NCBI RefSeq assembly: GCF_002860205.1
Contig: NZ_PGVB01000025.1
Span: 1 to 64,000, forward strand
Source: Bacillus sp. T33-2
Lineage (GTDB): Bacteria; Bacillota; Bacilli; Bacillales; Cytobacillaceae
Length of the DNA: 64,000 bases
Direction: 5' to 3'
The position numbers were made by a program, and so were the translations under genes. The notes under the pieces are model-generated. The model ran no database searches and had not been told where the DNA came from. It worked only from the letters and a program-made list of their open reading frames with translations. Positions 56,691-64,000 of the stretch are shown one piece after another. The stretch's first letter is position 1; each line of letters begins with the position of its first letter.

Positions 56691-57102
56691 AACTTCTACT
56701 TTTTTGGAGCTAGACGAAATGAACAGCCAAATGTTTGTAATTCCTTTGTTTGAAGCTACCCTTTCTGTGAAGGAAAGGAATCCAGCAATCTATTGCAGCC
56801 ACATTTTAAACAAGCCTTCTGCTACCCCTAGATTATATATGTAAAAGGTACTTATTTCCAGTGGTCGTCTTCAATCATCTCCCAGTATAGCTGTATCCAT
56901 AGTTATCACCTCCTTCCCGATAAGGAAAGAAGACTGCACAACCGACCACCCTCTCAAAATACAGCCAACTCCATTCTAGCATAATCTAAAACCCTATCAA
57001 TCCTCGACAAAATTCGGAGAGTGACAGGCACCCAAAACCATTTGTCATATTAAACTTGTCCTCTCCATAGCATGTACAGACAAAATAAAGGAGAGTGATT
57101 GC
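56691..57102. other. Intergenic; strong Shine-Dalgarno before a tiny frame
   Basis: On the minus strand AAGGAGGTGATAACT precedes an ATG at about 56899 that opens only nine codons (MDTAILGDD); a one-base shift would give a longer peptide ending IEDDHWK. A REP half (GTGACAGGCACC) lies at 57022. No other gene. Confidence 0.35.
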
Positions 57103-58412
57103 ATGTTAAACCGAATCGCAGGGCGTTTCTCGAAACTGGTTGAAAAGTACCTTCCTGATGCCTTTGTTATCGCTGCGCTACTGACACTGCTGGTGTTTCT
57201 CCTGGGCTTTTTTATGAAGCCATCTGAACCTGGTGAGCTGGTCAAATCCTTCGGAGATGGCTTCTGGGTATACCTTGCTTTTACAATGCAAATGGTCCTG
57301 TTGCTTATGACTGGAATGACATTGGCTTCAGTGCCAATGATTCAGCATCTGCTGACTGCGCTGGCATCAAAGGCAAAGACAGCAAACCAAGCTTATCTTT
57401 TAACATTTTTTGTTTCATCTGCTGCCTACTATATAAACTGGGGGCTCGCTGTTGTTGTGGGTGCGATTATTGCACGTGAAGTTGGAAAACGGAATCAGAA
57501 TGCCCACTTTCCTCTTTTAGTGGCTTCTGCTTATACACCTACCGTCCTATATACAGCTGGGGTATCTAGTTCCATTGGATTGACAGTAGCAACAAAAGGA
57601 CATTTCCTTGAAGAAATTGCAGGAGTGATTCCAACATCAGAAACAATCTTCCATCCCGGGACGATCACCATTTTACTGGCCCTTTTAATTACCATCCCAA
57701 TTTTTATTATTTTGATAGCTCCCAAAAAAGACATAATCTCATACACTCCGCCAAAACAAGTAAAAGACGAGGAAAAGCGGAATGAGCCTGCAACACCTGC
57801 CGGCCGCCTGGAAATACACCGTTTCTTGGCATCTTAACTGGATTGATTGGATTAGTGTATGTTATCTATGAGTTTTTTAATGGAAGGGATCTGGACTTAA
57901 ATATTATTAATATCACATTCCTGTCACTGGGGCTTCTATTGCATAAGTCACTAATACAGTATGCTATAGCATTTAAAGAGGCGGGTTCTGCTATTTCTCC
58001 CATTATCCTTCAATTCCCATTTTATGCCGGGATTATAGCCGTATTAGGCAGTTCAGGTCTTGCGGAGTATATCATTAATGGAATGACTTCTATAGCCAGT
58101 AAGGAATCTTTTGATATTTTTACGTATTGGACAGCAGGCCTCGTAAATATCCTGGCTCCTTCTGGCGGAGGACAGTGGGCTTTGCAGGGACCATTGCAAG
58201 TTCCAGCAGGTCTACAGCTCGGTGTGGATCCGGCCATAACTGCAATGGCGGTTGGTTGGGGAGATGCCTGGACAAATCTGATCCAGCCTTTCTGGGCACT
58301 GCCACTTTTAAGTGTAGTCGGACTTCATATCCGCCATATTATGGGCTATTGTGCACTATTATGCATTTGGGTGGGACTTATTACTACAATTCTGATGTTC
58401 TTTGTTTATTAA
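57103..58412 (+). pseudogene. AtoE-like short-chain fatty acid transporter, one frameshift
   Basis: Two frames make one protein of about 436 residues. The first has KYLPDAFVIAALLTLLVFLLG, FGDGFWVYLAFTMQM and YYINWGLAVVVGAIIARE; the second has FPFYAGIIAVLGSSGLAEYI, NILAPSGGGQWALQGPL and GDAWTNLIQPFWALPLL, the SCFA_trans (AtoE) landmarks. One A is missing near 57815 (GGAAATACACCG should give ENTPFLG). About ten helices. ATG at 57103 after AAAGGAG. A homopolymer loss could be a sequencing error, so it may be functional in the cell. Confidence 0.85.
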
Positions 58413-58420
58413 CTAGTCAT

Positions 58421-58458
58421 GGAAAAGCGGCCAATTTGACAGGGTTGGCCGCTTTTCC
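58421..58458. terminator. Bidirectional terminator after the fatty acid transporter
   Basis: GGAAAAGCGGCCAA and TTGGCCGCTTTTCC form a perfect 14 bp stem with a 10-nt loop. Confidence 0.75.
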
Positions 58459-58586
58459 AAAAATTAGGGCGATGCCTTCTTTCACTTTTCCTACGCTTTC
58501 TGTACTTCGTGATTCATCTTAATTAAGACGGTTCGCCCCTACTAACCCTCCATTAAATCGAGTATGTCCTAATCCACCTTTGAAAC

Positions 58587-59104
58587 CTAAACCTCTTTTT
58601 TATTAAGCTGCAATAGCCCTAAGATGGCATATAATTTATTGGTAAATTCATGGGCTTGGGCTCTTAAGTCGGCGGAATACTGTTTCACCTCAGAAAGCGC
58701 ATCGATCATATGCTTGATCTCCGTCCGGTCCCGGAAGCTGGCAACAATTCCGATCCGCTTGTCTCTCTCCATTATCAGTTGTGTATTGACAATCATTATT
58801 TTCTCTCTATATTGAATTTCAACATCCATTTGTTTTTCATTGCAGCCTAGCAGCTGTAGCATATTAGGAGAACCAATTACTTGGGACACGTGCTGCCGTT
58901 CTGCCTTTTCATGAATTTCTAGTAAACGATGCGCAGATGAATTCATCATTGTAATAGACCCTTTATCATCTACCGCTAATATTACCTCTATTACTGCAAG
59001 ATGGCACTTCTTTCTCGATACATAGCAGCAATCTGATATGGTTCTAAGTTAAGTGTGTCTTTTCGTATACTGTCAGCCAGAAGATAGCTTCCTAGTATAA
59101 GGCC
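58587..59104 (-). pseudogene. CitA/DcuS-type sensor kinase fragment
   Basis: Across two frames: LILGSYLLADSIRKDTLNLE (end of membrane segment 2), EPYQIAAMYRERSAIL, a PAS domain with ILAVDDKGSITMMNSSAHRL, RIGIVASFRDRTEIKHM, then the phospho-acceptor LRAQAHEFTNKLYAILGLLQ. The extracellular sensor and the whole ATPase domain are missing, so it cannot signal. Such kinases control uptake of organic acids, which fits the neighbouring AtoE-like transporter. Confidence 0.8.
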
Positions 59105-59121
59105 CCTATTAAGTAACGAGT

Positions 59122-59190
59122 GAGTAGATCCAGGAGGATTAACGCCTTTTATGTTGAATTCCTTATTATGCTAACGGGCAGGTTAGTTGA
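59122..59190. repeat. Bacillus-type dispersed repeat, copy 1
   Basis: Shares GGATTAACG, TGAATTCCTTATT and AACGGGCAG with 59657-59735. Confidence 0.55.
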
Positions 59191-59234
59191 AGAAGAAATT
59201 AAGGGGATTTGCCTATAATAAGGAGGGAATTTTA

Positions 59235-59603
59235 ATGCTGTTTATGATGATTGTCAAAGCCTCGAAGAATTCAGAAGCCGGAAATCTCCCAAGCCCTGAG
59301 CTCATAGAAGCCATGACGAAGTACAATGAGGAATTAGTTAAGGCAGGCGTACGAGTTATGGCCAAAGGACTTCATCCAAGTTCGAATGGAATTCGCATTT
59401 CGTATATGAAACCAATGGAAAAGCCTGTGGTTACGGATGGCCCATTTACGGAAACGAAAGAATTGATTGCCGGATTCATTTTAATTGATGCGAAGTCGAG
59501 GGAAGAAGCCATAGAGTGGGCCATGCGGATGCCCGACCCGCAGGGACACGGGGAAGGCCAGATTGAATTGCGTCAAGTATTTGAGCTGCCGGAGTTGACC
59601 TAG
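59235..59603 (+). CDS. YciI-like (DGPF domain) protein
   Basis: 122 residues from the ATG at 59235, behind AAGGAGGG. MLFMMIVKASKNSEAG, then PVVTDGPFTETKELIAGFIL and AIEWAMRMPDPQGHGEGQIE match the DGPF/YCII-related family, often partnered with ECF sigma factors. Here it stands alone between two copies of a small repeat. Function unknown; dimeric alpha-beta ferredoxin-like fold expected. Confidence 0.9.
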   Translation: MLFMMIVKASKNSEAGNLPSPELIEAMTKYNEELVKAGVRVMAKGLHPSSNGIRISYMKPMEKPVVTDGPFTETKELIAGFILIDAKSREEAIEWAMRMPDPQGHGEGQIELRQVFELPELT

Positions 59604-59941
59604 AATCCGGAGATATTTGCCAAGGAAGGAAAAATAGAGAGAGAGAACTAACTAAAGGGTGCGTTGATCCGGGCAGGATTAACGGCCTTTTTTGGTGAAT
59701 TCCTTATTGAACAAACGGGCAGTTTACTTTAATAAGGTGAATTTCATTTTGCTATTCTTGGAAAGTCCTTATTAAGTATATAATTACTATCAACTTTGCT
59801 ATAACAAAAAAACGGAGAGGAATGTCTCCTCTCTGTTTCTATATCTATTATACCATAAAAAGGTAAACTGTTTAAGGCTGTTTTTATCTTTAATATCACT
59901 GTAAATTACATATGGTGGGACACTCTTAAAGGGGGCTTTCG
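59604..59941. other. Intergenic with repeat copy 2 (59657-59735) and a hairpin
   Basis: AGGGTGCGTTGATCC then CCTTATT and AATAAGG define the repeat. AACGGAGAGGA with TCCTCTCTGTT at 59809-59836 makes a hairpin with a TTCTATA tail. No gene. Confidence 0.5.
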
Positions 59942-61630
59942 ATGTTTGCTGATTTTGATGTGAATGAAAAATCAAATCTCATTAGTATTCTCCAATTTCT
60001 ACAAGATGGAACAAAAAAAATTAGAACTTATGACCTTATAACTAGAGAAGAGATTGGTGAAATAAGTAATGAATACCTGCCGCAAGGTCCACGGTTATCA
60101 CCAAATAAAAATCAACTTGCTTTTTTTAGCAACAATAATCCTCTATATCTTTGGGATATGAAGAACGACACTGTTAAACCTATTTTTAATCGTCCTTTTC
60201 TAAATGCAGGATTCTGTGAGTGGTCATCTTGTGGAAATCAAATATGTTTTTCTGCATATTCAACAGACCCTAACAAGACAACTCCACCAGACATTTATTT
60301 AATGGATTTGGAAAACACTGAAGTTGTCCAACTTACAGATAGTGTAGGTGTCGATCGATTTCCGCAATGGTCACCCTCCAGTCAATTTATTGCTTTCCAT
60401 AGACAATACCTCAATGAACAAAATACTCCTAAGAAGATTTGCATAGTAGATACTAAAACAAGAGTTTTCAGCACAATTCCTCAATCAGATAGCTCAAACC
60501 ATCAAATTGGAAGGTATTGTTGGTCAAAAAATTCTGCTCATATTGTTGTGAAAGAAGTAAGTAATGATGGTGTATTATTAAAAGTATTTCGTACATCAGA
60601 TATGGCATTGGAATGGACATATTCATGTCCTGAGATTGTTGGAGGTGCATTCTTAAACAATAAGCAAATTCTTGTTGTTTGTAAAAAGGAATTGTTGATC
60701 GTTTCATTTCCTGAGGGAGACATTGCTCAAAAGGTTAATCTACCAAATAGTATTTCCATCCAAGAAACACTACGGGGTCCAAGTATTTCATTAAGTTGTG
60801 ATTCTGATAATATTTATTTTATAAATGAAGATTCTTGTTTATACAAATGGAATGAGGAAGGTTCTTTAGAGTTGTTAATCCAAAATTCTGAGGAACAACT
60901 ACCTATTTTTACTCATCAGGAGTATACAGTTAAGTCGAAAGATAGTCGCAATATCCCAGTACATTCGTTAACTCCAGAAAACCCGAAGGATATGGGGATT
61001 TTATTTGTACATGGAGGACCTGGTGAAAAGTATGACCCGAAAGATCCTATGATAGTCCGATTATTAAAAGAAGGCTATGAAGTAATTGTACCCGCATATC
61101 GAGGTTGTGCCGGATATGGAGAAGAACACAGAGAGGCTAATATAGGAGAGTATGGACGTGCTGATGTTTGGGATGTTTTAGCTGTTGGTTTTTATTGGAA
61201 AATAATGACTCGTTATAAACGACCTTTAGCCATAATGGGATATAGTTATGGTGGTTTTTTAACTTTTTTAGCCTTATCTTACTCTAAAGTACCTTGGGAT
61301 TATGGAATTACTTTATGGGGGGTAACGAGAATAGAACATATGGGATTACATCTTCTAAAAGCATATCCTATCGATTCAAATAACAGAAAGAGAGCTGAAA
61401 GAGAAAGAAATCCTTTAGAACAAGCAACTAAAATTAGGACACCGCTTTTAATTTTACATGGTGGGCAAGATTCGACAGCTAACAATGAAGAAGTTAAATT
61501 CATCCAAAAACAGATTCAATCTCATGGTGGAACGTGTGAATTGATAATTTATGAAAATGAAACTCATGGACTAGGTAAAAAACGTCCAGAAATGTTTGAG
61601 CAAGTTTTTTCCTTTTTGAAAAAATATTAG
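59942..61630 (+). CDS. S9-family prolyl oligopeptidase / acylaminoacyl peptidase-like
   Basis: 562 residues. The first 330 form a TolB/WD-like beta-propeller (SPNKNQLAFFSNNN, FPQWSPSSQFIAFHR). The alpha/beta hydrolase follows: oxyanion loop HGGPGEKYDPKDP, nucleophile GYSYGGFLTFLAL, acid HGGQDSTANNEE and histidine ENETHGLGKKRPEM, so the Ser-Asp-His triad is complete. Cytoplasmic, no signal peptide. Start ATG behind AAAGGGGG. It degrades short peptides. Standalone. Confidence 0.9.
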   Translation: MFADFDVNEKSNLISILQFLQDGTKKIRTYDLITREEIGEISNEYLPQGPRLSPNKNQLAFFSNNNPLYLWDMKNDTVKPIFNRPFLNAGFCEWSSCGNQICFSAYSTDPNKTTPPDIYLMDLENTEVVQLTDSVGVDRFPQWSPSSQFIAFHRQYLNEQNTPKKICIVDTKTRVFSTIPQSDSSNHQIGRYCWSKNSAHIVVKEVSNDGVLLKVFRTSDMALEWTYSCPEIVGGAFLNNKQILVVCKKELLIVSFPEGDIAQKVNLPNSISIQETLRGPSISLSCDSDNIYFINEDSCLYKWNEEGSLELLIQNSEEQLPIFTHQEYTVKSKDSRNIPVHSLTPENPKDMGILFVHGGPGEKYDPKDPMIVRLLKEGYEVIVPAYRGCAGYGEEHREANIGEYGRADVWDVLAVGFYWKIMTRYKRPLAIMGYSYGGFLTFLALSYSKVPWDYGITLWGVTRIEHMGLHLLKAYPIDSNNRKRAERERNPLEQATKIRTPLLILHGGQDSTANNEEVKFIQKQIQSHGGTCELIIYENETHGLGKKRPEMFEQVFSFLKKY

Positions 61631-61991
61631 GTTAGCAAATGCTTTTTACGGAGTAATGTCGTGGAAGTATTCGCATAGGAGGATTTCTCGAGCAAATTCT
61701 GTTACCATCTGGGAAGCGTCCTGCGACTGCTAAGATTCTATTGTTATCTGAAAGAATTGTGAAGATATATACTTAAACTAAAGGGTGCGTTACTTGTATA
61801 AGAAATTTAAAAAAGCCCTGTATCAATGATTACTTGGTAATCTACGATATAGGCTTCATCTATCGATAACTAATTTTCCTTATATATATTTAACATACTG
61901 CGCAATTCAATGCGTAAGGGATCTAAGTCGATATCATTTTTTTGAACATTACGTAAGATTCGGAGTGAAATAATCGACAAATATAGAGAAA
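61631..61991. other. Intergenic, nothing firm
   Basis: Contains a third partial AACTAAAGGGTGCGTT repeat at 61775 and an imperfect hairpin at 61810-61855. No gene recognised. Confidence 0.4.
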
Positions 61992-62280
61992 TTCACTCGC
62001 ACAGGTATAGTTGCTGAAGGCTTTGGTCGGCAACTCATGGACACTCTGGGCATTGAGAACTTTATTCAGTACGAAATATACTAAAGTCCCAAGATCGCTG
62101 CAAGTCTCGAAGAACATGGAAAGAATACGAGATTGATGTCATGAATATGCAGCGTCCCAAGGGTCTGGGAAAGAAGCATCTTGTCGAGATTGAACTTGAG
62201 AACGGTGCGGTTGGTTAAGAGCAAAACCGTTATCCTTTCAACAGGTGCCCACACTGGCGCAATGTTGGCGTCCAGGTGCC
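61992..62280 (+). pseudogene. ahpF: ahpF internal relic
   Basis: Nucleotide similarity to 46265-46550 (ahpF codons about 233-325): CAGGTATTGTTGCTGAA-like start, GGGCATTGAGAACTTTAT, GAGCAAAACCGTTATCCTTT and CAACAGGTGCCC. Multiple indels and stops; no ends of the gene remain. Confidence 0.85.
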
Positions 62281-62300
62281 GGTCATGAACCACATATATG

Positions 62301-62346
62301 AAAGTCGCTTTGCTATCTGATTGATAGTAAAGCGACTTTATTTTTT
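62301..62346 (+). terminator. Terminator-like hairpin
   Basis: AAAGTCGCTTTGCTATC and GATAGTAAAGCGACTTT with 5-nt loop and TTTTTT, just after the ahpF relic. Confidence 0.75.
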
Positions 62347-62411
62347 ACAAGAGGTACAGATTACATGTCTATTATTTAGCTGCCGGAATGCTCTAAATTA
62401 GAGCTATTATG

Positions 62412-63083
62412 TTATTCATTCTTCAACACTTCCGCCAGTCCTTGCAGAGCATTTGGCTGCCGAATGCGATAGTGACGTCCTTCCTTTTGCAAATATCCTT
62501 TATCACAAAATTGTGCAAGGACATGCAATAAATGGCGGTAGGATACACCCAAAAAGTCACAAACCGTTACGTGTTTTTCTTTATATACATTTCCATCTGC
62601 GGTTTGCAAAATAAAATCAGCCAGCCGATTTTCAAGCGGGAAAGCAAGGCTTTGTGTATACTTCGCAGCCATGTTCGTTGATTTCGCACTTAAAAACCTG
62701 GTCAATTCCCGCAGAAATTTCACATCTTCCAGCAATTGTCCACGGTAATGATGAAAAGGGATAGCAAAGCAGACGGTCTTAGTTGAGGTTTGAATCCCTT
62801 TTGTATAGTAAACATCATTTAACAACTCCATTTCCCCAATGTATTCATGCGCGTTAATGAAATTAATGAGGGATACCTTGCCGTTTTGATGCGTTACATA
62901 AATTTTTGCTTTTCCTTCAATGACATAGAATAAAAAATCCGGCCGCATGCCTTCATGGATAATCCATTCATCTCGTTGATATTCACGCACTTCTATAAAT
63001 TCATCAACCGATAAAGAAAACAAATCTGCAATCGAGTGTTCATCTAAGTAATACTCTCTTTTTTCGTTTTTATAAATTTCCAT
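62412..63083 (-). CDS. Crp/Fnr-family transcriptional regulator (YeiL-like)
   Basis: About 223 residues from ATG at 63083 behind GAGGTGGG. Cyclic-nucleotide-binding-like domain (about 30-130: REYQRDEWIIHEGMRPDFLF then YVIEGKAKIYVTHQNGKVSL, EYIGEMELLND) and a winged HTH (HVTVCDFLGVSYRHLLHVLA). It lacks the cysteine cluster of Fnr, so it does not sense oxygen that way. Divergent from an MFS gene, which it probably controls through the palindrome between them. Confidence 0.85.
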   Translation of the reverse strand: MEIYKNEKREYYLDEHSIADLFSLSVDEFIEVREYQRDEWIIHEGMRPDFLFYVIEGKAKIYVTHQNGKVSLINFINAHEYIGEMELLNDVYYTKGIQTSTKTVCFAIPFHHYRGQLLEDVKFLRELTRFLSAKSTNMAAKYTQSLAFPLENRLADFILQTADGNVYKEKHVTVCDFLGVSYRHLLHVLAQFCDKGYLQKEGRHYRIRQPNALQGLAEVLKNE

Positions 63084-63095
63084 AACCCACCTCAA

Positions 63096-63115
63096 AATAT
63101 GAGATATCTCATATT
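63096..63115. promoter_or_regulatory. Perfect 20 bp palindrome, likely operator of the Crp/Fnr-type regulator
   Basis: AATATGAGATATCTCATATT lies 12 bp from the regulator start and about 50 bp before the MFS start. A second palindrome, CATGATATCATG, follows at 63130-63141. Confidence 0.65.
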
Positions 63116-63163
63116 AACATCTGAATCCCCATGATATCATGCAAGCATTGGGGGGATACAGAA

Positions 63164-64000
63164 ATGAATTCACAACGCTGGATGAGCAGGCAGTTTTTTA
63201 ATTTTTATATGACGTGGGGCATTTTTCTTCCCTTTTGGACGGGGTGGATGATTCAGACAAAAGGGGTTTCCATTTCAGAAGCCAGTTTAATCATGAGTTT
63301 GGGTTTGATCGCCCGGGGACTTTCCACACTGGTTGCCTACCCTTACTTATCGTTGAAATTTAGCAGCAAGGCCTTATTAAATATGATGGCTATCGGCACA
63401 CTGATTGCCATTCTATTCTATATACCGGTCAGCTCCTTTAATGGATTACTTATGGTAACCTTACTGATCAATGTCATTTACCCCACATTGATGCCGGCAT
63501 TAGACAGCGCAGCAGGCATTCTTGTGCAGAGTAACCAATTAAAGGATTATGGAAAAAGCCGATCATGGGGGTCTATTGGGTTTGTCGCAGCCGGGATTAT
63601 TTTAACCTTCTTTACGGGGATGCTCGGGGATGAAGTGATTTTATATGGATTGCTGCTCGGCATGTTAGTATTCCTGTTTTTCGGCTTTTTGCAGGCACCA
63701 GTTGTTTTATCTGCTAAACCGAAAACGGAACATGCAAAAAATCACAGCATACGGGAATTATTTCGTATCAATCACTTTGGTTTGGTTCTCGTCATTGTGA
63801 TTTTACTGCAGTCAGCACATGCTTCTTATTACAACTATGGGTATCTATTTTTACAAGAAATCCATGCTCCCAAATATTTAATCGGAGTAATCCTCAATAT
63901 TGCCGTGATTGCAGAAATCATTTTCTTCTCGATCGCAGACCGGATGTTTAATAAATTTTCTGCAGGGTTCTTATTGGTGATCGCTGCTCTTGGTTCAACC
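63164..64000 (+). CDS. MFS transporter (HcaT/nucleoside-type-like), runs off the window
   Basis: At least 279 residues from the ATG at 63164 behind GGGGGGATA; the end lies beyond the window. It opens with QFFNFYMTWGIFLPFWTGWM and continues with paired hydrophobic helices, GRSWGSIGFVAAG-like KSRSWGSIGFVAAGIIL and HASYYNYGYLFLQEI, like the 3-phenylpropionate/nucleoside symporter MFS group, often paired with YeiL-like regulators. Substrate unknown. Probably controlled by the divergent regulator. Confidence 0.85.
   Translation, partial: MNSQRWMSRQFFNFYMTWGIFLPFWTGWMIQTKGVSISEASLIMSLGLIARGLSTLVAYPYLSLKFSSKALLNMMAIGTLIAILFYIPVSSFNGLLMVTLLINVIYPTLMPALDSAAGILVQSNQLKDYGKSRSWGSIGFVAAGIILTFFTGMLGDEVILYGLLLGMLVFLFFGFLQAPVVLSAKPKTEHAKNHSIRELFRINHFGLVLVIVILLQSAHASYYNYGYLFLQEIHAPKYLIGVILNIAVIAEIIFFSIADRMFNKFSAGFLLVIAALGST

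Overview
The window looks like a low-GC Firmicute chromosome of the family Bacillaceae (Bacillus/Mesobacillus/Cytobacillus-like). This rests on strong GGAGG-type ribosome binding sites, frequent TTG starts, the DbpA/YxiN helicase, a PerR-type ahpCF operon, a DUF4003 gene, T7SS LXG toxin genes and IS families common in that group. I saw no rRNA, tRNA or CRISPR array. The region is heavily accessory: housekeeping-type genes are islands among transposons, partial gene copies, decayed genes and a dispersed REP-like palindrome.

Layout. 0.1-11.5 kb is a defence-like island: a membrane protein, a MazG-like plus DUF2075 nuclease-helicase operon, two divergent reverse transcriptases around a structured RNA (best read as a DRT3-type anti-phage system), a proA relic, an uncharacterised PD-(D/E)XK-nuclease plus partner operon, and a NERD protein. 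11.8-28.5 kb is a metabolic and transport mosaic: ornithine cyclodeaminase-like enzyme, broken MHS transporter, MFS exporter, IS1182 remnant cut by IS256, amidohydrolase plus NhaC-type antiporter with an XRE-cupin regulator, a cold-shock gene, broken luciferase-like monooxygenase, YgjP-like peptidase, RraB-like protein, a second XRE-cupin regulator and a GNAT protein. 29-37.3 kb is a polymorphic-toxin locus. It has a full LXG toxin with Imm22-like immunity gene and an upstream chaperone gene, then a serine recombinase and IS110, then two displaced toxin-tip/immunity cassettes and a copy of the LXG middle region.

37.8-44.6 kb contains decayed genes (DUF1906-type, helicase, SDR) between intact VOC, royal-jelly-like and dbpA genes. 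45-56.5 kb holds ahpCF and an AraC regulator with Atu4866 gene. Between ahpF and araC lies a 7.2 kb block flanked by 552 bp direct repeats. It carries a nucleotidyltransferase gene pair, a secreted protein, a Nudix gene, an unusual zinc-ribbon transposase-like gene and IS701. 57-64 kb has a frameshifted short-chain fatty acid transporter, a decayed CitA/DcuS-type kinase, a YciI-like protein, an S9 peptidase, an ahpF relic, and a Crp/Fnr regulator divergent from an MFS transporter across a perfect palindrome.

Two themes recur. First, REP-like palindromes sit at the edges of partial gene duplications and relics, suggesting REP-associated rearrangement. Second, many genes carry single-base frameshifts, some in homopolymers, so either many genes are decaying or the assembly has indel errors; raw reads would decide.
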